A stretch of DNA of 16,017 bases from Clostridiales bacterium (GCA_019423265.1 JAHZBS010000033.1:1-16017), one strand, 5' to 3'; numbered from the stretch's first letter, positions 1 to 6,599 are shown. The notes: generated by a model from the letters alone, not told the origin. Numbers and translations: made by a program.

Positions 1-100
1 AAAGGCTAATTTTTTCTTTTTGTACAGGCAAGACCGCAATTTCCATATAGCGGGAGCCTAACTGCCGGAGCAGATCTCGATCCTGTTGCGAAAGACACAT
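1..100 (-). CDS. Uroporphyrinogen decarboxylase-like protein, N-terminal part only
   Basis: A minus-strand reading frame starts at the ATG at 100-98 and runs off the left edge of the window, giving 33 visible residues beginning MCLSQQDRDLLRQLGSRYME and continuing IAVLPVQKEKISL. A GGAGG Shine-Dalgarno lies about 8 nt upstream. The pattern of an LLRxLGxRYxEIAxLPxQxEKI start recalls the N-terminus of the uroporphyrinogen-decarboxylase/cobamide-methyltransferase-like proteins of Clostridia. In that family this segment precedes the (beta/alpha)8 barrel. No catalytic residue is inside the window, so the assignment rests on recalled N-terminal resemblance only. It is divergently transcribed from the AraC-type gene, which would be the natural candidate for its regulator. 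Confidence 0.45.
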   Translation of the reverse strand, partial: MCLSQQDRDLLRQLGSRYMEIAVLPVQKEKISL

Positions 101-133
101 AGCAGACGCCTCCACTTATTCTAGAATGGCTTT

Positions 134-139
134 ATTATA
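134..139 (-). promoter_or_regulatory. Candidate -10 box for the leftward gene
   Basis: On the minus strand this reads TATAAT, 34 bases before the ATG at 100. No good -35 hexamer is present 16-18 bp upstream (ATCCAT). Such a promoter would fit activator-dependent transcription, for instance by the divergent AraC-type protein; that link is an inference. A 10-bp palindrome ATTCTAGAAT lies just downstream at 118-127. Confidence 0.35.
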
Positions 140-193
140 CTATGCGAAAACTGTAGATGGATAGGGCATATACTGCGATTTTATACGCAAATC

Positions 194-221
194 TTGACTT
201 TTTGCGGGAACGCGGTACAAT
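194..221 (+). promoter_or_regulatory. Sigma-A-like promoter of the AraC-type gene
   Basis: TTGACT (194-199) and TACAAT (216-221) are separated by 16 bp, close to the sigma-A consensus. Transcription would start near 228. This is inside the reading frame opened by the upstream ATG at 157 and just before the well-placed ribosome binding site for the ATG at 259, so it argues that 259 is the true start. Confidence 0.6.
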
Positions 222-258
222 AAAAAGAAATGAGTTTCTTTGTTGGGAGGGGGAGCGG

Positions 259-996
259 ATGATACTAGACTTTGGAGATGGGCGGGTACAGCGCGGCTGG
301 GTTGTGGAGGAAAAAATTCCCCCGGGCTTCTCCCGAGTGTATTGGGTTCAGGGCGGCGAAGTTTGGTATGAGGACGATCGGACTTTCCAAAGGCTGCGGC
401 ATAATCACGTGTATCTATTCCCATCCGCCTCCTGCTTCCAGATGCACCACAATCCTGAAGACCCACTGGTCTGTACGTATCTGCACTTGGATCTATTCCC
501 GACGCTGGTCCAGGAACTGATTGCCATTCCTTTTACCGAAGATGGAGTCTTGCAGGGACTTTTTCAGACCCTTCGCGCCGCCGTTGTATCAGGGCAGCCG
601 AAGCTAGTATCCATGCTGTCCGATGTGTTCGAGGCGTATCTGCATGAGAACGGAATTCTAGGGCAACCGGCGTTTGAAATTTCAAAGGTTCTTCTATACA
701 TAGCGGAGCACATACGGGAACCCATACGTGTGAAAGATCTGAGCGGCCTGTCCGGATACAACCCACAATACTTTACCCGACTCTTTAAAAAATCCGTTGG
801 TCTCTCGCCCTATCAATACCTGATTCAGTATCGAATGAATGAGAGTATCAAACTTTTAAAAGATAGTGTTCTGACGGTGGCACAGATTGCGGAGGCTGTG
901 GGATACCCGGATACAAAGTCTTTTGATAGGGCTTTTCGAGATACATATGGGGTGTCGCCGGGAAAATTCCGAAAGTTTTACGTCCCACTCCCCTAG
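259..996 (+). CDS. AraC/XylS-family transcriptional regulator
   Basis: A 245-aa DNA-binding regulator. The first ~140 residues form a cupin-like sensor region (GWVVEEKIPPGFSRVYWVQ, then a VYLFPSASCF stretch). Residues ~145-242 are a two-helix-turn-helix AraC domain: VKDLSGLSGYNPQYFTRLFKK is the first HTH, followed by VAQIAEAVGYPDTKSFDRAF and the typical ending GVSPGKFRKFY. I chose ATG 259 because a strong GGGAGGGGGAG sits at 245-255 and a promoter maps to 194-221. The frame is open back to an ATG at 157 (279 aa), preceded directly by a stop and without a Shine-Dalgarno. Residues in that extension (FLRERGTIKRNEFLCW) look protein-like, so the longer form is not excluded. Its divergent neighbour suggests control of the uroporphyrinogen-decarboxylase-like gene; the inducer is unknown. 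Confidence 0.85.
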   Translation: MILDFGDGRVQRGWVVEEKIPPGFSRVYWVQGGEVWYEDDRTFQRLRHNHVYLFPSASCFQMHHNPEDPLVCTYLHLDLFPTLVQELIAIPFTEDGVLQGLFQTLRAAVVSGQPKLVSMLSDVFEAYLHENGILGQPAFEISKVLLYIAEHIREPIRVKDLSGLSGYNPQYFTRLFKKSVGLSPYQYLIQYRMNESIKLLKDSVLTVAQIAEAVGYPDTKSFDRAFRDTYGVSPGKFRKFYVPLP

Positions 997-1020
997 GCGG
1001 CTGTGGCTTGTCACCTATGT

Positions 1021-1051
1021 CTCCTTTTTTCATATACTAAGAAAAAAGGAG
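1021..1051 (+). promoter_or_regulatory. Hairpin that sequesters the Shine-Dalgarno of the hydrolase gene
   Basis: CTCCTTTTTTC (1021-1031) is the exact reverse complement of GAAAAAAGGAG (1041-1051), with a 9-nt loop between them. The right arm contains the ribosome binding site AAGGAG (1046-1051), which lies 9 nt before the ATG at 1061. If the hairpin forms, the whole Shine-Dalgarno is paired. No U-run follows, so it is not a terminator. Confidence 0.65.
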
Positions 1052-1060
1052 TTGGTGCTG

Positions 1061-1870
1061 ATGTATTATATTACCGTCGATGGCAATGTTAAAATCGCCG
1101 TATATGATCTAAATCCAACATGTAAAAAAACGGTGGTGATGATCCATGGATGGCCTCTGTCGGCTGCCATGTACGAATACCAGACTAGAATCTTGGCGGA
1201 CAGAGGGTATCGAGTGGTTACGATGGATCTGAGGGGCTTCGGGCTTTCCGATGCACCGGCGTGTGGATATGAGTATGATCGTCTGGCCGATGATGTGTTT
1301 CAGGTGGTCCAGGCTTTGCGGTTAAATCGATTTGTCCTGGTGGGATTTTCAATGGGCGGGGCCATTGTTCTCCGGTATATGCGGCGCCATCGGGGCTTTG
1401 GCGTGTGCCGGTTGGCGCTGCTGGGCGCTGCCGCGCCGCGCTTTACCTGCTGCCCGGGATTTCCCTATGGCGTTCCCCGATCGACAGCGGAATCTCTGAT
1501 TGCACTGTCGCAGACAGATCGCCCGCAGCAGGCGTATGACTTTAGCCGTCAATTGCTCGCCTGCCCTCATAGCGATGCGGTCAAAGATTGGTTTCGCGGT
1601 TTAGCCCTGGATGCTTCGGGGATTGGAACGGTCAAAACCGCGTATGCCCTGCGGGATGAGGATGGGTGCGCAGACCTGGAGTGGGCAAAGGTTCCCACAG
1701 GTATTTTCCACGGCAAGAAGGATCAGATCGTGCCTTTTGAGCTAGGATTGGTACAGAAGGTATGTATACCAGGTGCGCAGCTTTTTGCCTTTGAGAACAG
1801 TGGACACGGCATTTTTTATGATGAATTGGAGCGATTCAATCGGCTGTTTATCGGATTTCTTGAGGAATAA
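1061..1870 (+). CDS. Alpha/beta-hydrolase fold protein
   Basis: A 269-aa single-domain alpha/beta hydrolase, close to the usual length of the non-haem chloroperoxidase/esterase-like group. Visible hallmarks are HGWP at 29-32 (oxyanion-hole region), the MDLRGFGLSD strand-turn at ~55-64, the nucleophile elbow GFSMG at 95-99 with Ser97, the acid Asp221 in GKKDQIVP, and His249 in NSGHGIFYDE. The catalytic triad is therefore intact. There is no signal peptide, so it should be cytoplasmic. The substrate cannot be deduced. The start is ATG 1061 with AAAAAAGGAG 9 nt upstream; the frame is open further upstream into the AraC gene but without support. It lies 64 nt behind the AraC-type gene on the same strand and may be cotranscribed. 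Its translation may be gated by the hairpin at 1021-1051. Confidence 0.85.
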   Translation: MYYITVDGNVKIAVYDLNPTCKKTVVMIHGWPLSAAMYEYQTRILADRGYRVVTMDLRGFGLSDAPACGYEYDRLADDVFQVVQALRLNRFVLVGFSMGGAIVLRYMRRHRGFGVCRLALLGAAAPRFTCCPGFPYGVPRSTAESLIALSQTDRPQQAYDFSRQLLACPHSDAVKDWFRGLALDASGIGTVKTAYALRDEDGCADLEWAKVPTGIFHGKKDQIVPFELGLVQKVCIPGAQLFAFENSGHGIFYDELERFNRLFIGFLEE

Positions 1871-1900
1871 AAAGTTTGCAGAAGAGACGACTCCAGGCGT

Positions 1901-1940
1901 GAAAAAGGCCCCTCAAGCCATGTATGGCGTTGAGGGGCCT
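1901..1940 (-). terminator. Intrinsic terminator of the trpB gene
   Basis: AGGCCCCTCAA (1906-1916) pairs perfectly with TTGAGGGGCCT (1930-1940), and the stem extends through GCCA/TGGC around a 4-nt loop. On the minus strand it is followed by TTTTT (1905-1901), so it terminates the leftward trpB transcript. It may also slow rightward read-through from the hydrolase gene. Confidence 0.85.
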
Positions 1941-1961
1941 CCTTTGTACATGTGGTTGGCT

Positions 1962-3341
1962 TTATTCCTGAATGCCGGGAATCTTCGGCAAACCGGCGAA
2001 ACCGATTTCCAGATCCGCATCGGTGGGGATATAGTCTGTCATCGTGTGGTCGTGAAATGCCGTGTAGGCGGTCATATCAAAGTAGCCGGTTCCGGTGAGG
2101 CCGAACAGTATAGTTTTGGCTTCGCCGGTCTCTTTGCAGCGCCGCGCTTCTTCCATGGCGGCATAAATGGCGTGGGAGGACTCCGGCGCTGGCAGGATCG
2201 TCTCCATCTTGGCAAACAAGGTGGCCGCCTCGAAGACCTTCGTCTGCTCCACCGATACGGCGCTCATGTAGCCATCGTGGTACAGCTTGGACAGAATGGG
2301 GGACATGCCGTGGTAGCGCAATCCTCCGGCGTGATTGGGCGAGGGGATGAAGCCGCAACCCAGGGTGTACATGCGGGCCAGGGGGGTTACCCTGCCGGTA
2401 TCGCAAAAATCATAGGCATAGCGGCCGCGGGTCAGAGATGGACAGGATGCCGGTTCCACGGCGATGATTTGCGGATTCGCGCGGCCTAGCAGTTTATCCT
2501 GCATGAAAGGCGCGATCAGTCCGCCAAGATTGGAGCCGCCACCGGCGCACCCGATTACTATATCCGGGTATTCATCCAACATCTCCATGGCGATTTTGCT
2601 TTCCAACCCGATAATGGATTGGTGCAGCAAAACCTGATTCAGCACAGATCCCAACACATAGCGGTACCCGGGAGTCGTGACCGCTTTCTCGACAGCCTCG
2701 GAGATGGCGCAGCCCAGACTGCCCGTCGTATCCGGATGTTCCGCCAAGATGGCGCGCCCGGCGTTGGTGGTGTTGCTGGGGCTTGAGATAACCTCTGCAT
2801 CGAAGGTCTGCATGATGGCTTTGCGATAAGGCTTCTGCTCAAACGAAGCTTTTACCATGAAGACCGTCAGGTCAAGTCCAAAATAGGAACAGGCCTCAGA
2901 GAGGGCGGTTCCCCACTGACCGGCGCCGGTCTCCGTCGTTAAGCCGGTCATGCCCTGTTCTTTCGCATAATACGCCTGGGCGATAGCGGAATTCAATTTG
3001 TGGCTCCCCGACGTGTTATTGCCCTCGAATTTGTAATAGATGCGAGCCGGCGTGTCCAGCGCTTTTTCCAGGTTATAGGCGCGAATCAGGGGGGAGGGCC
3101 GGTACATCTTATACATCTCCTGGATTTCCTCGGGGATATCGATGTAGCGGGTTTCATTGTCCAACTCCTGGTGGGCCAATTTTTCACAGAAAACAGGGTA
3201 GAGGTCAGCCTCTGTCGCTGGCTGCATGGTGGCCGGATTGATAAGCGGATCCGGGAGTTCCTTCATGTCGGCGCGGAGATTGTACCACTGCTTGGGCATC
3301 TGCTCTTCTGTGAGATATAAACGGTGCGGGACGGTCTTCAT
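1962..3341 (-). CDS. trpB: TrpB2-type tryptophan synthase beta chain (PLP enzyme)
   Basis: A 459-aa pyridoxal-phosphate enzyme expected to join indole and L-serine to give L-tryptophan in the cytoplasm. The PLP lysine is Lys115 in GSHKLNSA. The catalytic glutamate is in ETGAGQWGTA (~137-146), whose GQWG form is typical of the TrpB2 class rather than the GQHG of classical TrpB1. The phosphate-binding loop is GCAGGGSNLGG. The length and the N-terminal extension (PKQWYNLRADM) also fit TrpB2. No trpA or other trp gene is nearby, so it is a stand-alone enzyme, possibly used for indole salvage. ATG 3341 is preceded by AAGGAG (3357-3352 on the minus strand). The leader is a T-box with a Trp specifier, which supports the assignment independently. 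Confidence 0.92.
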   Translation of the reverse strand: MKTVPHRLYLTEEQMPKQWYNLRADMKELPDPLINPATMQPATEADLYPVFCEKLAHQELDNETRYIDIPEEIQEMYKMYRPSPLIRAYNLEKALDTPARIYYKFEGNNTSGSHKLNSAIAQAYYAKEQGMTGLTTETGAGQWGTALSEACSYFGLDLTVFMVKASFEQKPYRKAIMQTFDAEVISSPSNTTNAGRAILAEHPDTTGSLGCAISEAVEKAVTTPGYRYVLGSVLNQVLLHQSIIGLESKIAMEMLDEYPDIVIGCAGGGSNLGGLIAPFMQDKLLGRANPQIIAVEPASCPSLTRGRYAYDFCDTGRVTPLARMYTLGCGFIPSPNHAGGLRYHGMSPILSKLYHDGYMSAVSVEQTKVFEAATLFAKMETILPAPESSHAIYAAMEEARRCKETGEAKTILFGLTGTGYFDMTAYTAFHDHTMTDYIPTDADLEIGFAGLPKIPGIQE

Positions 3342-3370
3342 TGTATGAAATCTCCTTTCATGATAAGATT

Positions 3371-3410
3371 AAAAAGGCTCTTGTCTCAGCGTTTGCTGGG
3401 ACAAAAGCCT
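3371..3410 (-). terminator. T-box regulatory terminator
   Basis: On the minus strand, positions 3410-3395 pair with 3390-3375 around a 4-nt loop: a 16-bp stem with one G-U pair and one C-A mismatch. It is followed by TTTTT (3375-3371). It lies directly after the T-box motif and 30 bases before the trpB start codon, the expected place of the competing terminator of a transcriptional T-box. Confidence 0.85.
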
Positions 3411-3648
3411 GCTGCTTCTGCGGTACCACCCATATTGACGAATTTCTTCGCCCTCTTGCTCCATATACAACAATATATGCTCCCAGGATAACGGGTGGAG
3501 ATCCCGTCGGGTACTACTGAGCACGCGATACACGCCGTTCAGCCCGCCCTCGTAAGCCCATTCGTCTAAGTGTTCACATGCCGCCGTCCCACTGCCGGCG
3601 GCTCCCTGGAAAGGAACCTCTCAGAGTACTCTTCTTACTCATAGGTGT
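3371..3648 (-). ncRNA. T-box riboswitch, tRNA-Trp specific (UGG specifier)
   Basis: The leader of trpB on the minus strand holds the invariant T-box GGGTGGTACCGC (3431-3420) just before the terminator, and stem I upstream. The base of stem I pairs GTAAG (3638-3634) with CTTAC (3556-3552). The internal loop so enclosed has AGTA on the 5' side (3630-3627) and GAATGG on the 3' side (3563-3558), which is the specifier-loop layout; the codon is TGG (3560-3558), Trp. Uncharged tRNA-Trp should bind the codon and the T-box bulge, form the antiterminator and switch trpB on. The 5' end is estimated from the promoter. The distal part of stem I was only partly folded by eye. Confidence 0.85.
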
Positions 3649-3654
3649 GATGAT

Positions 3655-3683
3655 AGTCTAGCAGAAATGATCCAGATTGTCAA
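3655..3683 (-). promoter_or_regulatory. Promoter of the T-box/trpB transcript
   Basis: On the minus strand TTGACA (3683-3678) and TAGACT (3660-3655) are separated by exactly 17 bp. The -35 is perfect and the -10 has a near-consensus shape. Transcription would begin near 3648, just upstream of stem I of the T-box. Confidence 0.8.
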
Positions 3684-3749
3684 GGGGATTCGAAGAAAAC
3701 GATGACAAAATCTTGTATAACGAGTTTGCCATTCTATGCGAACAAATGG

Positions 3750-3779
3750 TTGATTTTTAACTCAATTCGAGATATAATT
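3750..3779 (+). promoter_or_regulatory. Candidate promoter before the small Cys-rich ORF
   Basis: TTGATT (3750-3755) and a perfect TATAAT (3774-3779) are spaced 18 bp. It points towards the DUF3795-like ORF and the serine hydrolase behind it, and is the only good rightward promoter seen before them. Confidence 0.5.
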
Positions 3780-3799
3780 TTTTTATTAATGACCGGAGT

Positions 3800-4030
3800 A
3801 TGCGATGCAATGGCTGTTATAGCGCGGACTGTTATTGTAAAGATGACCCTTGTCACGCTAAAGTGTGTATACCCTGTAAAGGGATTTCCGAATGTAGGGA
3901 ATGCAGTGAGTTCCCGTGTATAAAGGCAACATCCGCCGACTTCCGTTCTATGATACATACAGAGGTTCACTATGCGGATGAGATCACATGGGGAATACTT
4001 CCCTATGTTCCATGGCAGTATGAAAGGTAA
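3800..4030 (+). CDS. Short DUF3795-like cysteine-rich protein, probably 5'-truncated
   Basis: A 76-aa ORF with nine cysteines: MRCNGC, then CYCKDDPC, then CIPCKGISECRECSEFPC. The closing C-x2-C-x3-P-C pattern is characteristic of the DUF3795 family, where it follows an N-terminal CGLxCxxCP segment. That first segment is absent here and a stop lies at 3776-3778 in the same frame, so this is either a shortened family member or a 5' remnant. GGAG (3795-3798) lies only 1 nt before the ATG, a poor ribosome binding distance, which also suggests the start region is abnormal. Its TAA overlaps an ATG of the next frame (TAATG at 4028-4032). Function is unknown; the cysteines suggest metal binding. A full-length relative is at 11457-12005. 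Confidence 0.5.
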   Translation: MRCNGCYSADCYCKDDPCHAKVCIPCKGISECRECSEFPCIKATSADFRSMIHTEVHYADEITWGILPYVPWQYER

Positions 4031-4077
4031 TGGACTGGCGGGGGCATCGCAAGACTGATTGGAGGAGGGATTTGGCA

Positions 4078-5511
4078 ATGAAGGAATGGAGGATGGGGAG
4101 ACCAAGCGAGGCCGGCATCGAAGCCGGCGCCATTCTTCGGCTTTTGAAATCGTGGGAGGAGGCGGCGCTGGGGGTTCATTCGGTGATGATCCTGCGCCAC
4201 AATATCTGTGTTGCCCAGGGATGGTGGAGGCCTTACCGGCCGGAGGAAAATCATGTCATGTTTTCCCTGAGCAAGAGTTTTACTTCGACTGCCATAGGAT
4301 TCGCGGTGCAGGAGGGGCGGCTGAGCCTTGAGGATACAGTGCTCTCTTTTTTTCCGGATGTACTGCCCTATGCCCCCTGTGAGACCATGGCGCGAATGAA
4401 AGTGAAAAACCTTCTGACGATGGCCACGGGACACAGCCGGGAGCCGTGGAACTTTCGAGATAGCCAGGAGTCCGACTGGGTGTATGCGTTCCTTTCGTCC
4501 TATGTGGACAAGGAGCCGGGTAGCCAGTTCGTCTACAACACGCCCGCGAGCTATATGCTTTCCGCCATTGTCCAAAAATGTACGGGCCTGACGGTGTGTG
4601 AGTATTTGAAACCCCGCCTGTTTGAACCACTGGACATCCATGACATATGGTGGGAGACATGCCCTAAAGGGATCAACACGGGCGGTTTTGGGCTGAATAT
4701 TAAGACGGAGGATATCGCCAAATTCGGGACCTTCCTCCTGCAAAAAGGCGCCTACGGGGGGAAGCAGCTCTTAAATCCCCAGTGGATCGAGGCGGCCAGC
4801 GCTTGGCAGATTTCCAATGGGGAGGGGCCGGGGGATTGGTCGCAGGGGTACGGGTACCAATTCTGGCGCTGTGAGCCGGAGGGGGTATTTCGCGGTGATG
4901 GCGCCCACGGCCAGTACTGCATCGTGATGCCTAAGCAGGATATGGTCATGGCAATCACATCGGGAAGCGCGGATATGGGCGGGATTCTGGCACGGATTTG
5001 GGATATTTTGCTCCCAGGAGTGAAGCCGGAGGGGAGCTTGCCGGACGATGAAGCGGAGCAAGCGCTCTTGGCCGATACGTTGGCTTCCCTGCAATTGCCG
5101 GTCCCCGAGGGGGCAGCCCGGTCGCCATCTCATACGGCGAGGGAGGAATTCCAGTTTGAGCGCAATTGCGTTGGTCTGGAGTCTATGGCACTGGATTTTG
5201 CGGAGGGTACGGCCTGCCTGAAAATAAGGGGCAGCGAGCTGACGGGTGAACTAGGGTACGGATGCTGGAAGGATGGCCATTCCACTGCGGATCCGCATAC
5301 ATCGTCCATTGGCCTTCACGTCTATGAAAAGATAGCCATGTCCGGAGCGTGGATCGGGGAGACGGTCTACTGCTTTGCGGTGGCGTATTATACCACGCCC
5401 TATGTGGATCAGTTTACGGTCCGGCTGGAGGACGGATTGGCCCTGGTGGAGTATCGCCGCAACTGTGAATTCGATGAGGGAACTGTCCGGATTTTGGGGA
5501 GACGGGCCTAG
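4078..5511 (+). CDS. Serine hydrolase, class C beta-lactamase/PBP-like
   Basis: A 477-aa protein of the beta-lactamase (class C)/esterase/D-peptidase fold. The active-site tetrad SxxK is SLSK at residues 63-66 (Ser63, Lys66) followed by SFTSTAIGF. The second motif is PGSQFVYNTPASY with the likely catalytic Tyr153. The third, HxG-like element is in GDGAHGQYCIVMP. The C-terminal ~130 residues form an added beta-rich, lipocalin-like domain common in this group. No signal peptide or membrane anchor is visible, which suggests a cytoplasmic esterase/peptidase-like enzyme rather than a secreted lactamase. Substrate is unknown. I chose ATG 4078 because GGAGGAGGG (4061-4069) precedes it at proper distance; an ATG at 4030 would add 16 residues and overlap the preceding stop. 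Confidence 0.85.
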   Translation: MKEWRMGRPSEAGIEAGAILRLLKSWEEAALGVHSVMILRHNICVAQGWWRPYRPEENHVMFSLSKSFTSTAIGFAVQEGRLSLEDTVLSFFPDVLPYAPCETMARMKVKNLLTMATGHSREPWNFRDSQESDWVYAFLSSYVDKEPGSQFVYNTPASYMLSAIVQKCTGLTVCEYLKPRLFEPLDIHDIWWETCPKGINTGGFGLNIKTEDIAKFGTFLLQKGAYGGKQLLNPQWIEAASAWQISNGEGPGDWSQGYGYQFWRCEPEGVFRGDGAHGQYCIVMPKQDMVMAITSGSADMGGILARIWDILLPGVKPEGSLPDDEAEQALLADTLASLQLPVPEGAARSPSHTAREEFQFERNCVGLESMALDFAEGTACLKIRGSELTGELGYGCWKDGHSTADPHTSSIGLHVYEKIAMSGAWIGETVYCFAVAYYTTPYVDQFTVRLEDGLALVEYRRNCEFDEGTVRILGRRA

Positions 5512-5520
5512 ATGCCGCTA

Positions 5521-5559
5521 GCAAAATGAGAGGGAGCGACCTGCGGGCCACTCCCTCTC
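5521..5559 (-). terminator. Intrinsic terminator between convergent genes
   Basis: GAGAGGGAG (5528-5536) pairs perfectly with CTCCCTCTC (5551-5559) around a 14-nt loop. On the minus strand the stem is followed by ATTTTGC, a short T-run, so it most likely ends the leftward isomerase transcript. Being in the 65-bp gap between two convergent genes it may serve both. Confidence 0.6.
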
Positions 5560-5576
5560 GTCTGTAAACGCCATTG

Positions 5577-6386
5577 TTATAGATTGGCCTTAAGCCATTC
5601 ACAGTCCGCCTTGAGGCATTCCCAGCGATTCTGCGGTGTATTGTAGCTCCACTCCCGCTCGACAATAAAGGTATCGACACCCTGGGCGTTGGCGGCGGCT
5701 TTGACCTGTTTCCAGTCCACGATGCCCTGGCCGGTGGGGCAATTGAGCCGTTGGCGGCGGGCATTGGCGGCGGCCCGCTCCTCGTCCGTAAGCGGAACCG
5801 CATTGGGGTCCGGGTTCGGATTTTCTGGGCCGATGACAGCGTTATTTTCCTTCACGTGGATGGACATCAGGCGTCCCGGGTACTGGTTGATGTAATCCTG
5901 GGGGATAACGCCGGAGGCGCTGGCCCAACCGCAGTCGAGCTGGAAGCCGGCATACTTGGGATCGATATTTTGGATCACATAATCCAACAGATACTGTCCG
6001 CCGTCCTGCCAGAACTCGTAAGTGTGATTGTGATATCCGACGCGGATTCCATACTTCGCCCCCTGCTCGCCACATTTGTTTAACAGTTCCGCCAAGGCAA
6101 GCGCATCGTCGCGGTTGCAGATATGATAGCAGGGGCAGACTGCCATTTTGGAACCGATCTCCGCTAAGTACTCCAGCTCCTGCTGGATGTTGTTCAATCC
6201 AATGTGGGAGGATACACACTCCAGCCCGGTGTTGGCCAAGGCCTTTTTCATTTCTTTCGCATCCAAGCCGCCGTATCCGGCGAATTCAACGCCGCTGTAG
6301 CCGATGCTGGCAAGCCTTTCCAGCTTCTCCGGCATACTCTCCGGCTCCGCACCTACGGAATAGACCTGCACGTATACTTTTTCCAT
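5577..6386 (-). CDS. Sugar phosphate isomerase/epimerase-like TIM-barrel protein
   Basis: A 269-aa protein of the AP-endonuclease-2/xylose-isomerase-like TIM barrel family, of normal length. Likely metal-site and active-site residues at the strand ends are Glu34 (GVEFAGYG), His61 (SSHIG), His119/His121 (YHNHTYEF), Asp151 (QLDCGWA), His177 (SIHVKEN) and Glu243 (IVEREW). A loop of about 30 residues rich in Asn/Pro (~183-215) is inserted after His177, as in several family members. Activity is probably isomerisation, epimerisation or dehydration of a sugar or inositol derivative; the substrate cannot be told. ATG 6386 has AGGAGGG 7 nt upstream. It is divergent from the ABC operon and its promoter overlaps a palindromic operator-like site. 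Confidence 0.85.
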   Translation of the reverse strand: MEKVYVQVYSVGAEPESMPEKLERLASIGYSGVEFAGYGGLDAKEMKKALANTGLECVSSHIGLNNIQQELEYLAEIGSKMAVCPCYHICNRDDALALAELLNKCGEQGAKYGIRVGYHNHTYEFWQDGGQYLLDYVIQNIDPKYAGFQLDCGWASASGVIPQDYINQYPGRLMSIHVKENNAVIGPENPNPDPNAVPLTDEERAAANARRQRLNCPTGQGIVDWKQVKAAANAQGVDTFIVEREWSYNTPQNRWECLKADCEWLKANL

Positions 6387-6445
6387 GATATTTCCCTCCT
6401 GCTAATAAGGATTTGGCGCTTTATGGGATCGCCTAATTCGGTCTT

Positions 6446-6474
6446 AGTATACTACACTCCGACGCAAATGTAAA
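6446..6474 (-). promoter_or_regulatory. Promoter of the isomerase-like gene
   Basis: On the minus strand TTTACA (6474-6469) and TATACT (6451-6446) are spaced 17 bp, each one base from consensus. The -35 lies inside the 20-bp palindrome at 6466-6485, so a bound regulator would block it. Confidence 0.7.
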
Positions 6475-6485
6475 GCATTACATTT
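6466..6485. promoter_or_regulatory. 20-bp perfect palindromic operator-like site
   Basis: AAATGTAA (6466-6473) and TTACATTT (6478-6485) are exact inverted repeats with a 4-bp AGCA spacer, about two helical turns in all, which suits a dimeric repressor. The site covers the -35 of the leftward isomerase promoter and lies 13 bp upstream of the candidate -35 of the rightward ABC promoter. The regulator is not encoded next to it and I cannot name it. Confidence 0.55.
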
Positions 6486-6498
6486 TATTTTATAAAAG

Positions 6499-6527
6499 TT
6501 AAAAAAGGATCGAAACTGTGATACGAT
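6499..6527 (+). promoter_or_regulatory. Candidate promoter of the ABC transporter operon
   Basis: TTAAAA (6499-6504) and TACGAT (6522-6527) are spaced 17 bp, and a TG precedes the -10 (TGATACGAT), making it an extended -10 element. The hexamers are only moderate, so this is a tentative call. Confidence 0.45.
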
Positions 6528-6599
6528 TACTACATAAACAGTTTGAGGGACTATAGGCAGAAGATCTTTGTGTATGCCATGTAAATGGGAGGAAAGCAT

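Noticed and set aside
1773..2489. Long plus-strand frame opposite the end of trpB
   Set aside because: It is the antisense shadow of a clear TrpB2 gene and crosses the terminator hairpin; no ribosome binding site or family resemblance.
4003..4743. 246-codon minus-strand frame opposite the serine hydrolase
   Set aside because: Shadow frame caused by the GC-rich third positions of the hydrolase gene, which has intact catalytic motifs.
6445..6454. TAGTATACTA palindrome shared with 15674-15683, as a common operator
   Set aside because: Both copies simply contain the -10 hexamer TATACT on the minus strand; ten AT-rich bases shared by two promoters are not enough evidence for one regulator.
6387..6599. 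Possible RiPP precursor peptide gene before the ABC exporter
   Set aside because: No ORF with a leader-core layout, Cys/Ser/Thr-rich core or double-glycine site is found; only a nine-codon mini-ORF exists and no modifying enzyme is nearby.
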